From: CAWBLP01 sp963721065 | Lineage (GTDB): Bacteria > Pseudomonadota > Alphaproteobacteria > Acetobacterales > Acetobacteraceae | Assembly (NCBI GenBank): GCA_963721065.1 | Contig: CAVRHO010000001.1 | Location: forward strand, 186,001 to 250,000 | Direction of reading: 5' to 3' | Length of the DNA: 64,000 nt | Shown: positions 47,374 through 54,581 of the stretch, piece after piece | How positions within the stretch are numbered: the first letter of the stretch is position 1 | Layout of the letters: each line of letters starts with the position of its first letter | Position numbers and translations under genes: made by a program | The notes under the pieces: generated by a model | What the model saw: the letters and a program-made list of their open reading frames with translations, nothing else | What the model was told of the DNA's origin: nothing | The model's database searches: none

Positions 47374-48522
47374 ATGGAACCACTCGCGCTCTATATCCAC
47401 TGGCCGTTCTGCCTGGCCAAGTGCCCGTACTGCGACTTCAACTCGCATGTGCGGGACCGCATCCCGCAAACGCGCTTCGCCGCCGCGCTGCGCGCCGAGC
47501 TGGCATGGGAAGCCGAGCGGCTCGGCCGTCGGCGGGTCACGTCGGTGTTCTTCGGCGGCGGCACCCCCAGCCTGATGGCGCCCGAAACGGTGGCGGCGCT
47601 GCTGGAGGACGCCCGCCGCCTGTTCGACGTCGCCGACGACGTGGAGATCACGCTGGAAGCCAATCCGACCAGCGTGGAGGCCGGCAGGCTCGCCGCCTTC
47701 CGCCAGGCCGGCGTGAATCGCGCCTCGCTCGGCGTGCAAAGCCTGGACCCCACGGCCCTGACCCTGCTCGGCCGCCAGCACTCGGCGGAGCAGGCGGTGG
47801 CCGCGCTGGAGACGGCCCGCGCCATCTTCCCCCGCCTGTCCTTCGACCTGATCTACGCCCGACCTGACCAGGACGAGGCCGCCTGGCGGGCGGAACTGCG
47901 CGCCGCGCTGGCGCTGGCGGCGGACCACCTGTCGCTGTACCAGCTCACCATCGAGCCGGGCACCGCGTTCGAGACCCGCTATCGCCGCGGCGACATCGTC
48001 CTGCCGGATCCCGACCAGGCCGCCGCGCTGTACGACGCCACCGTCGAAGAAGCCGCCCGCTTCGGCCTGCTGCCCTACGAGGTGTCGAACTACGCCCAGC
48101 CCGGCGCCGAAAGCCGCCACAACCTGGCCTACTGGCGCTACCACGACTACGCCGGCATCGGCCCGGGCGCGCATGGCCGGCTGACCCGGGACGGCGCGCT
48201 TTATGCCACGCGACGCCACCGCGCACCGGAAGTCTGGGCGGACCGGGTCGAACAATCCGGACACGGCACAGTGGAAGACGTGCCGCTCGGCACCGAGGAC
48301 CGCGCGCGTGAAATGCTGCTGATGGGGCTGCGCCTGACCGAGGGGATCGAAGCCGCCCGGTTCCTGGCCCGCGCCGGCATGCCGCTGAACGCAGCGGTGG
48401 ACACGGACGTGCTGCGTGATGCAGTCGAAGCCGGTTATCTCCTGTGGGACTCGCAGGTTTTGCGCGCCACCCCGGAAGGACGCCTGCGCCTCGATGCGCT
48501 GCTCGGGGCACTGGTCCAATGA
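47374..48522 (+). CDS. hemW: Radical SAM protein HemW
   Basis: 382-residue heme chaperone (formerly called coproporphyrinogen III oxidase-like). The radical SAM motif C-x3-C-x2-C is in YIHWPFCLAKCPYCDFNSH. SVFFGGGTPSLM, ITLEANPTSVE and RASLGVQSLDP follow as in the family. The HemW C-terminal domain is present (LAYWRYHDYAGIGPGAHGRL). Start ATG 47374, shortly before LYIHWPFC. Divergent from ybaK. Role: binding and delivery of heme to respiratory enzymes. Confidence 0.93.
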   Translation: MEPLALYIHWPFCLAKCPYCDFNSHVRDRIPQTRFAAALRAELAWEAERLGRRRVTSVFFGGGTPSLMAPETVAALLEDARRLFDVADDVEITLEANPTSVEAGRLAAFRQAGVNRASLGVQSLDPTALTLLGRQHSAEQAVAALETARAIFPRLSFDLIYARPDQDEAAWRAELRAALALAADHLSLYQLTIEPGTAFETRYRRGDIVLPDPDQAAALYDATVEEAARFGLLPYEVSNYAQPGAESRHNLAYWRYHDYAGIGPGAHGRLTRDGALYATRRHRAPEVWADRVEQSGHGTVEDVPLGTEDRAREMLLMGLRLTEGIEAARFLARAGMPLNAAVDTDVLRDAVEAGYLLWDSQVLRATPEGRLRLDALLGALVQ

Positions 48523-48651
48523 TCCTTTCGGCGCCCGTTGTTTCCCGAGGAGGCTGCGCTTCGGTTCGTCATGACGGCAGGCGTCGTTGGCGGCCGGCTC
48601 AGGGGCCGACTCTCCGGCTGGAAGCTTCCGGCGTCCCAGCCAGAGAGCAAA

Positions 48652-48681
48652 TTGACATCAATACATCACCTGCTCTACATC
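48652..48681 (+). promoter_or_regulatory. Possible promoter of the second vapBC pair
   Basis: TTGACA (48652-48657) with TACATC (48676-48681), spacing 18. If used, transcription would begin at or next to the ATG at 48689, suggesting a leaderless or very short-leader mRNA. Confidence 0.4.
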
Positions 48682-48688
48682 ACGGTGG

Positions 48689-48934
48689 ATGAGAACGACA
48701 CTGACCTTGGACCCCGACGTGAGCGTCGAACTCGAGGCGCTCCGGCGGGAACGTGGGCTAAGCCTGAAGGACGCAGTGAACGATGCTCTGCGGCGTGGCC
48801 TTCGTGCGATGGCCGAGGGCCAGAGAGGCGGAGCCACGTTCGTCACCGAGAGCGTCGATCTGGGACTGGCGCGTCTGCCGCTTGACAATGTGGCGGAAGC
48901 TCTGGCGGCGGCGGAAGGCGAAAGCTTCCGCTGA
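48689..48934 (+). CDS. VapB-type ribbon-helix-helix antitoxin
   Basis: 81 residues. The N-terminal MRTTLTLDPDVSVELEALRR and SLKDAVNDALRRGLRAM form a ribbon-helix-helix DNA-binding domain; the C-terminal tail (LDNVAEALAAAEGESFR) would wrap the toxin. ATG 48689 follows CGGTGG. The toxin gene overlaps its last codons. The pair is separate in family from the VapB-VapC fusion at 39970, which has an AbrB-type start. Confidence 0.88.
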   Translation: MRTTLTLDPDVSVELEALRRERGLSLKDAVNDALRRGLRAMAEGQRGGATFVTESVDLGLARLPLDNVAEALAAAEGESFR

Positions 48935-49377
48935 TTCTCGTTGACGCCAACCTGCTGATTTACGCCGTCAACACGGCCGCTCCTCAACACATCGATGCGC
49001 GGGAATGGCTTGATGGACGCATTAACGGCACCGAGCGCGTAGGGCTGCCCTGGGCGTCACTGCTGGCCTTTTTGCGGCTGGTCAGCAACCCACGGATCTT
49101 CCCGCGCCCGCTCGGCATGGCGGAGGCCTGGAGCCGGGTCGATGCGTGGCTGCGTAGTGGCCCAGTGTGGGTTCCCGCACCAACTCAGCGCCATGCCGAG
49201 ATCCTCGCACGTCTGCTCGCGGCGCCGGGGGTGCATGGAAACTTGGTTCCGGATGCTCACTTGGCCGCGCTGGCTATCGAACACGGGCTCGAGCTCAACT
49301 CGACTGACGGCGACTTCGCACGCTTTGCCGGGCTGATGTGGCGCAATCCGCTTGCACTCGGACAGCATACACGATGA
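48931..49377 (+). CDS. VapC-type PIN-domain toxin
   Basis: About 148 residues, a PIN RNase: LILVDANLLIYAVNTAAPQH with the first Asp, PWASLLAFLRLVSNPRIF typical of the TIGR00028-like subgroup, and VPDAHLAALAIEHGLELNS plus TDGDFARFAG with later acidic residues. The reading frame before VDAN has only CTG (48931) or ATT (48934) as possible starts, overlapping the antitoxin stop; no ATG/GTG/TTG is available until 49072, inside the domain. So the start is a rare codon or the sequence has a base error. Cleaves RNA; neutralised by the upstream antitoxin. Confidence 0.82.
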   Translation: MILVDANLLIYAVNTAAPQHIDAREWLDGRINGTERVGLPWASLLAFLRLVSNPRIFPRPLGMAEAWSRVDAWLRSGPVWVPAPTQRHAEILARLLAAPGVHGNLVPDAHLAALAIEHGLELNSTDGDFARFAGLMWRNPLALGQHTR

Positions 49378-49472
49378 GGCACCGGCATTTGCGTGCGGGC
49401 AAACAAACGTCGTGGCAAATGGCTTCGGGCGGCAACGTCGCTGCAGTCGTATGATACCAACCCGCGTACCGT

Positions 49473-49632
49473 TCGACCGCTGGCCGGCAGCTCACCGTCG
49501 TGGTCGGCGCTGGCCGGCCGTCCCTGACTTTTGCTGATGGCAACTACGAAAAGACGTGAATGGCCCGCCTGCGCGGGCCCATGACAGTGAATGGCTGAGC
49601 GTGTGTCAAACATAACGCGAGTTGCTATGACA
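49473..49632 (+). repeat. Dispersed intergenic repeat, copy 3 (MITE-like)
   Basis: Shares TCGACCGCTGGCC, GACTTTTGCTGATGGC, GAAAAGACGTG and GTGTGTCAAAC with copy 1 at 3240. Flanking ATGATACCAACCCGCGT (about 49450) and TAACGCGAGTTGCTATGA (49612) are imperfect inverted ends. It fills the 305-bp gap between vapC and the ATPase cassette. Confidence 0.65.
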
Positions 49633-49682
49633 AACCGCTGAAGTGACGCCCGCTCAAGAGCCGAATGCCACGCCGGCCGGTG

Positions 49683-50927
49683 TCAGCCGATCTCATCCTC
49701 CTGCGGCGGAGGAAGCACCTCGCCCATGATGGCGTCCTCCTCGTAGTTGCTGGCCACCGACTGCTCGACGATGCCGACCTGCGCGCCGGTCAGGCGTTGC
49801 AGGTCCCACTGGGTGATCCACGCCTTGATGTACTGGCGCATGGTCCGCGTGGCAGTGCGTTCGGGCGGCGGCGGCTCGGGAGGATACCAGTCATAGGCCT
49901 GCCCGTAGATCTCCCGCAGGCGCTGGCAGTCGCGCGTCAGTTCCTCCAGCCCGGGCGGCGGCAGGCGGTGCCGGCGCACCGTGTCGGCGATGTGACGCAT
50001 CGCGGCCAGGGCCAGCGCCGCTTCCTGGCGCCGGCCCTTCAGGCGCAGGCGTTCCGGCAGCTTTTCCTCGTCCTGGCGCTGGTCGATCACCGCCGCGACG
50101 AAGTCGTCGGTGATGGCATAGGCGGTGGCGATGCCGGGCAGGCGGGCGCTGCCCTCCAGCCCCAGCCAGTCGGCGAGCCCGGCATAGGCCATGGCCCGCT
50201 GCAAGGGGCTGTAGCGGCCGATCAGTTCCACCTCGTCCAGCAACAGGCACCAACCGGCATAGCCGGCGGCGCGGAACATGCGGCTGGCGAAGGCGATGCG
50301 CTGCCGTGTCAGGTCCGCGGCGACCGGCATGCGCAGGTCGAACATCTTCGCCGCGCCGACCGCCGCCAGCGCCTGGCGGAACGACGTGGTGGTCATCCGA
50401 CCGCCGGCCAGGAAGCGCTCGCACCGGCGCAGCACCTCGGGCGGCACGCCGGGGCGGCGCAGCAGCAGCAGGATGGCGGCGAAGATGCCGGCGAAACCCG
50501 CATCCGGTTCGGTAATGCCCTGTTCCAGCGCCTCCAGCTTTTCCGGCGCGCCGCGCAGGGTGGCGAAGACGGCGCTGACCGCGTCGTCATTGCGATCGGG
50601 CACGACGGCGCTGCGGATCGCTGCTTCGAACATGCGCGCCGGGTCGGCCAGCGGCGTTTCCTTGCTGATCACCACGCGGCTGACGACGAACCGGTGCGTG
50701 CGGGCCACCTCCGCCAGGTACCCCAGCAGATGCGACTTGCCGGCGCCGAACCCGCCGGCGACGCCCAGGCCGGGGGCCGGGATGGCGTCCGGCGCCCAGA
50801 TCGACTGCAGCAACTCGTCGAACGCGTGCTCGATGCCGGACTCGCCGGTGCCCATCAGGCGCACTGCCGCGCGGTTGGGAACGCCGGCGCGCAGGGCCTC
50901 GATCGCGGTGCGGGAGTCCAGGTTCAT
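49683..50927 (-). CDS. BrxC/BrxD-like (DUF2791) ATP-binding protein
   Basis: 414-residue AAA+/STAND-type ATPase related to the DUF2791 family found in BREX systems. Walker A is GVAGGFGAGKSHLLGYLAEV (about residues 55-65) and Walker B is WCLLLDEVELIG; TAYAITDDF may be sensor 1. The start of the domain, MNLDSRTAIEALRAGVPNRA, fits the family pattern (a..ai+aLR.Gvpn..a). ATG 50927 overlaps the TGA of the previous gene (ATGA), so it is coupled. It is the last of three genes transcribed together. No BREX methylase, PglZ or helicase lies in the window, so a complete BREX locus is excluded here. Confidence 0.82.
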   Translation of the reverse strand: MNLDSRTAIEALRAGVPNRAAVRLMGTGESGIEHAFDELLQSIWAPDAIPAPGLGVAGGFGAGKSHLLGYLAEVARTHRFVVSRVVISKETPLADPARMFEAAIRSAVVPDRNDDAVSAVFATLRGAPEKLEALEQGITEPDAGFAGIFAAILLLLRRPGVPPEVLRRCERFLAGGRMTTTSFRQALAAVGAAKMFDLRMPVAADLTRQRIAFASRMFRAAGYAGWCLLLDEVELIGRYSPLQRAMAYAGLADWLGLEGSARLPGIATAYAITDDFVAAVIDQRQDEEKLPERLRLKGRRQEAALALAAMRHIADTVRRHRLPPPGLEELTRDCQRLREIYGQAYDWYPPEPPPPERTATRTMRQYIKAWITQWDLQRLTGAQVGIVEQSVASNYEEDAIMGEVLPPPQEDEIG

Positions 50928-51877
50928 GCGCGCACCGTCACCAGCGGCGCCAACGGGTTCTGCCGATCGCCCGGGCGCACATCGGGCCAGATCCGCATCT
51001 CCAGCGCCTTGTAGCTGTCCAGCGTGCGGCGCCGGTCGCCGGCGATCAGCATCTGGTCGGCCAGCCCCAGCACGAAGAGGCCTGGCAGGTGCTCCAGATC
51101 GTCGATGATCTCCCGCAGGACCTCGTACAGGTCCATCAGCGCGGCCGGCGAGTAGCGCAGATCGCCCTCCATCGGCTTCGCCGGCAGGGCAGGGCGGAGA
51201 TCCAGCGTCAGCAGCAGGCCCGCGCTGCCCGCCTTGCGCAGGACGTGGCACAGCGACACCAGCATGGCGCGGGCATTGGTGCGGGTGATGCGGGCGGCGA
51301 TGTCGAACCGGCGCAGCAGCGCCAGACCGACCTTTTCCCCGCGCAGCCATTGCAGGACGGGGACATCCGCCTCACCGTCCGACTCCAGCCGGCCGAGGCA
51401 GAGCTGCATGATGGCGGCCCGGAAATCCTGGGCCAGGGCGGCGTCGTCCCACAGATCGTGGGTCAGCCACTGGTCGCGGCTGCGGCCCAGCAGGTTGGGC
51501 GCCACGTCGAAATGCTGCGCCAGCGCCGGCATGGTCAGCGCCACGCCCGGCTGCGGCCAGGGATAGCCGTTGCGGCGGAACAGGTCCTCGATGTAGCGCT
51601 GCAGCAGCGAGTCCCAGGGCAGGGCGCGGGTGATGGCGAAGAACAGCTCGTGCAGCATGTGCAGCCTGGTGGCGCCGGCGCTGACGGAAACCGTCAGCAT
51701 GCCGTGGCGCCGCGCCAGGTCGGCGACCGCGTGCTGCAGGCGGGCCAGCGCGTCCGCCTCGCCGACGACGAACTTCGCCCCGGCGCCACCCTGGGGGATG
51801 TAGGCGCCGAAATATTCCGGTTCGACCACCTGCAACCATTGGTCAACCGGCAGAGGCTGGACGTCGATCACGTCCAT
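50924..51877 (-). CDS. BrxC/BrxD-like partner lacking a visible P-loop
   Basis: 317 residues, distantly similar to its neighbour. The C-terminal half keeps the layout AGLLLTLDLRPAL, MDLYEVLREIIDDLEHLPGL, FVLGLADQML, RTLDSYKALEMRIWPDV. At the place where the Walker A loop should be, the chain reads MLTVSVSAGATRLHMLHELF, without G-K-S/T, so it probably does not bind ATP in the usual way. Start ATG 51877, 5 nt after the upstream stop. The pairing of an active and an inactive paralogue suggests a heteromeric complex. Family assignment is moderate. Confidence 0.65.
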   Translation of the reverse strand: MDVIDVQPLPVDQWLQVVEPEYFGAYIPQGGAGAKFVVGEADALARLQHAVADLARRHGMLTVSVSAGATRLHMLHELFFAITRALPWDSLLQRYIEDLFRRNGYPWPQPGVALTMPALAQHFDVAPNLLGRSRDQWLTHDLWDDAALAQDFRAAIMQLCLGRLESDGEADVPVLQWLRGEKVGLALLRRFDIAARITRTNARAMLVSLCHVLRKAGSAGLLLTLDLRPALPAKPMEGDLRYSPAALMDLYEVLREIIDDLEHLPGLFVLGLADQMLIAGDRRRTLDSYKALEMRIWPDVRPGDRQNPLAPLVTVRA

Positions 51878-51882
51878 CGCGG

Positions 51883-52707
51883 TTACTCCGGACCGGAGAA
51901 GCGGATGGCGAAGTAGTCGTGCTGCACGCCGGATTCATCGAACACCGACAGCCGCTTGCCGCCCTTGGTGCCGGTCGATCCGCCGAGCTCGAAGCGGTGG
52001 CCGCGGGCGGTACGGGCGTCCGGTTCGCGGTCCAGGCGGAGCAGATCGACCAGGAACTCCTCCAGCGGGTAGTCGGCGGCGGCGGCGGGCAGGAGGGTGA
52101 GCAGGTCGTGGATGTCGGACAACGGCACCAGCGGGCCGTCGCCCGGCCGGTTTGCCTGCCAGTCCGGCATCTGTCTTGCGGCCAGCACGGCGTAGGCGCG
52201 CAGCAGGCGGTCGAGGAAGCTGCGGGCGTTGAACCGACCGGGGCGCTGCTGGATGGCGCGCAACTGGCGGGCCAGGAAGCTGGGGCGGATCCGGCGTTCC
52301 AGCCGGCGGCCGACGCGCACGCCCTGGGTGCGGGCGTCGAGGCGCAGCACCACGGGGAATGCGGTGATCCGGCCCTCGCGCTGCACCAGCAACACCTCGG
52401 CCGTAGCGGCGGCGTGGGAGAGTTCATCGACGAACCGGCCATTGGCGAAGGACGCGGCCAGGTCGATGTCCGGGGCGACGGCGGCCTGACCGACGCTGTC
52501 CTGCAGTTTCGCCGCGTTGTCCCGCAGGTCGTTGATCGCGGCGGGGAAGCCGGCGACCGCCCCTTCATGTGCCGCCTTGCGCAGGCGGCGGGCGGACCGC
52601 AGCACCTGCGCGGCCTGGCGTTCCAGGCCGGCGAGCTGTTCGTCCCAGTCGGCAAGCGTTTCCTCGAGGCTCGTGGCCGGGCTGCCGATCGATTCGGAGT
52701 CATCCAT
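51883..52707 (-). CDS. Unknown coiled-coil protein, first gene of the ATPase cassette
   Basis: 274 residues, not recognised. Residues 12-75 form an alpha-helical, heptad-like region (LEETLADWDEQLAGLERQAA, INDLRDNAAKLQDSVGQAAV). A mixed alpha/beta body follows with VLLVQREGRITAFPVVLRLD and a basic stretch RVGRRLERRIRPSFLARQLR that could contact DNA. The C terminus has a strand-rich HRFELGG...RLSVFDESGVQHDYF. No signal peptide or membrane segment. Start ATG 52707. Its stop is 5 nt before the next gene, so the three genes form a tight operon. Confidence 0.75.
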   Translation of the reverse strand: MDDSESIGSPATSLEETLADWDEQLAGLERQAAQVLRSARRLRKAAHEGAVAGFPAAINDLRDNAAKLQDSVGQAAVAPDIDLAASFANGRFVDELSHAAATAEVLLVQREGRITAFPVVLRLDARTQGVRVGRRLERRIRPSFLARQLRAIQQRPGRFNARSFLDRLLRAYAVLAARQMPDWQANRPGDGPLVPLSDIHDLLTLLPAAAADYPLEEFLVDLLRLDREPDARTARGHRFELGGSTGTKGGKRLSVFDESGVQHDYFAIRFSGPE

Positions 52708-52841
52708 GGGCGGAGTATGGAAGCCGGGATGACAGGCGCCAAGTGTTGCGCAGATCAGCGTCCGGATGAGCGATTGGGGCCGTGGCGGGCCGGCGCCCAT
52801 AAGCGTTGAACCAGCGGGTCTGGCTGCGGGCGGAACCAACC

Positions 52842-52987
52842 ACGTCGTGGTGGGCGAAGGCCCGTCACCGCACGACTGCGTTTTGCGGCAACGCATCTTC
52901 TTGCAGACTTGCCGTGGGGCTTGCCCGGGGTGGATTGCCGTCGGCATGACGAAGTCGTGGGTGGCGGGCCTTCGCCCACCACGACGT
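52842..52987. repeat. REPIN-like pair with perfect 23-bp arms
   Basis: ACGTCGTGGTGGGCGAAGGC + CCG (52842-52864) is exactly reverse-complemented at 52965-52987. About 100 bp separate the arms, with a second inner inverted pair (CACGACTG / AAGTCGTG). It lies in the 493-bp gap upstream of the ATPase cassette, where no other feature is seen. Confidence 0.8.
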
Positions 52988-53200
52988 TGTACGGTCTGCC
53001 AGCGGCCACATCTGGCCAGGCCGGAGTGGTGCCCTCTTCGCGACGATGACGCGATGCGCACCGCACGTGGCAAACGCTCTAGTGGCCGGCCGGGGGCTGT
53101 CCTTCAGCGCTCCACGAGGGCGACGACGTGGTATGAAAAGGCCGACGGCCGCTGTCCCGGGCACCGGTTCGGGGCGTGGTCAGCCACCGGGAGGACGCGC

Positions 53201-53542
53201 ATGATCAAGGTCATCAGCCTGCTGACCCGCAGGCCGGAAATCACGCACGACCAGTTCGTGCGGCACTGGGTGGATATCCATGCCCCGCTGGCGCACGCCG
53301 TGCCTGGCGTGCGCCGCTATGTGCAGTCACACATCACCAAGACGCTCACCCGCCCGGACATCCCGGAAACCGCGGTGGAGGTCGATGGCATTGCGGAGCT
53401 CTGGTACGACGACCGGGACGCCTTCGCCCGGGCAGCCGCGACACCGGAGATGAAGCGGCTGACCGACGATGGCGCCCTGTTCATCGGGCGGATCAAGACG
53501 TGGGTTGTCGAGGAGAAGCAGATTATTCCGCGGCAGGGCTGA
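53201..53542 (+). CDS. EthD-domain protein
   Basis: 113-residue dimeric alpha/beta (ferredoxin-like) protein. IKVISLLTRRPEITHDQFVR, HWVDIHAPLAHAVPGVRRYV and EVDGIAELWYDDRDAFARAA are typical of the EthD family, which includes small proteins needed for ether degradation and some cyclases. Start ATG 53201 follows GGGAGGACG. The 3' end overlaps the convergent cupin gene by 20 nt. Exact role unknown. Confidence 0.88.
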   Translation: MIKVISLLTRRPEITHDQFVRHWVDIHAPLAHAVPGVRRYVQSHITKTLTRPDIPETAVEVDGIAELWYDDRDAFARAAATPEMKRLTDDGALFIGRIKTWVVEEKQIIPRQG

Positions 53543-54044
53543 GCTCGACGGCCTCGTATGGCAGGCGCTTCACCCGGTCCATGTTCTGCCCCTCGATGCG
53601 CAGCAGCCGGGTGGCGCCGTCACGCCGCGGGGAGTGCAGCACGCCCGGCTCATACAGGTGGGCATCGCCCGGCTTCATCGTGTAGTCGCGGATGTGCCGC
53701 GCCTTGCCGGGCTGGTTCTCGGTCGGGCGGGCCAGGCATTCCCAGTCGGTCATGATGGTCTCGCCGGCCGCCTGGCCGTAGATCGCCCAGGACGAGGCGT
53801 GATCGTGCGGCTTGCTGTTCTTCGCGCCTTCATAGGCGTGCGCCAGGATGGCGAAGCCCAGCTCGGGGTCTTCGTACAGCACCTTGCGCTCCGGCGTGCC
53901 GGGCGGGATGTAGCTGTCCACGAAGCTCTTGTCCTGCAGCACCTGCTGCACCAGGTCGCGGACCTTTTCCCGGCCGGCGGTGCCGGGCTGCGCCTTCAGC
54001 GCGTCGTGACATTGCTTGGCGAATTGCTCGATCGTGGTACCCAT
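53523..54044 (-). CDS. Cupin-fold protein (cysteine dioxygenase-like)
   Basis: 173 residues. The metal-binding His cluster is visible in KPHDHASSWAIYGQAAGETI, and later HLYEPGVLHSPRRDG carries the third His, as in cupins of the cysteine dioxygenase type. TMKPGDAHLYEPGVLHS is the second cupin box. The N-terminal helices (FAKQCHDALKAQPG) are a usual extension. Start ATG 54044 follows AAGGAGCG. The adjacent hypothetical gene ends 24 nt upstream on the same strand. Substrate not determinable. Confidence 0.72.
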   Translation of the reverse strand: MGTTIEQFAKQCHDALKAQPGTAGREKVRDLVQQVLQDKSFVDSYIPPGTPERKVLYEDPELGFAILAHAYEGAKNSKPHDHASSWAIYGQAAGETIMTDWECLARPTENQPGKARHIRDYTMKPGDAHLYEPGVLHSPRRDGATRLLRIEGQNMDRVKRLPYEAVELSPAAE

Positions 54045-54068
54045 GGATCGCTCCTTGGCTGTCTGGGT

Positions 54069-54491
54069 TCAACGGCGATAGGGGTAGCAGCGCGACCGTT
54101 CCAGGCGCAGACCGAAGTGGTCGCCCAGGGCCCGGATGGCGTCCCCGTGTTCGGCATAGGGGTCGGAATTGCCGGGCCCGACAATGATGCAGGCGAAATC
54201 CGCGTCGCGCCGGCCGCCGGGTGGCAGCATGGCGGTGACCAGCGACCCGCCGTTCTCGTCCTTCAGTGTCAGGAACAGCGGCATGGTACGCTGGATGTAG
54301 CTTTCCTTGCCGATTTCCTGCTCGATATAGACATTGGATACTGGCCGGAAACTATCGGCGGCGCGCTCGCGCTCACGGCGATAGTGCTTTTCGACGGCGT
54401 GCCGCATCGAATCGGACTCCGCCGCGGCTTCCCCTTCGGTAACCAGGCGGAACCAGGTCCGGTCACCCGGCGCGTCGCAAACGTATTCCAT
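54069..54491 (-). CDS. Hypothetical protein
   Basis: 140 residues, not recognised. Soluble, with a helical middle (AVEKHYRRERERAADSFR) and a beta-rich C half (MPLFLTLKDENGGSLVTAML, DADFACIIVGPGNSDPY). Start ATG 54491 follows GGGAGGGG. Same strand as the cupin gene 24 nt downstream, probably co-transcribed. Function unknown. Confidence 0.75.
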   Translation of the reverse strand: MEYVCDAPGDRTWFRLVTEGEAAAESDSMRHAVEKHYRRERERAADSFRPVSNVYIEQEIGKESYIQRTMPLFLTLKDENGGSLVTAMLPPGGRRDADFACIIVGPGNSDPYAEHGDAIRALGDHFGLRLERSRCYPYRR

Positions 54492-54581
54492 GCGTCGCCC
54501 CTCCCTGACTTGGACGGTTTCACGGGGGGAGCTTAGGATGAAGCCCGGTCCGGAGCAAACGGGCGCAGTCGGGGAAGACGC

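Noticed and set aside
49683..52707. Complete BREX locus
   Set aside because: Only BrxC/D-like ATPase genes are present; PglZ, BrxX methylase, BrxA/B and helicase genes are absent from the window.
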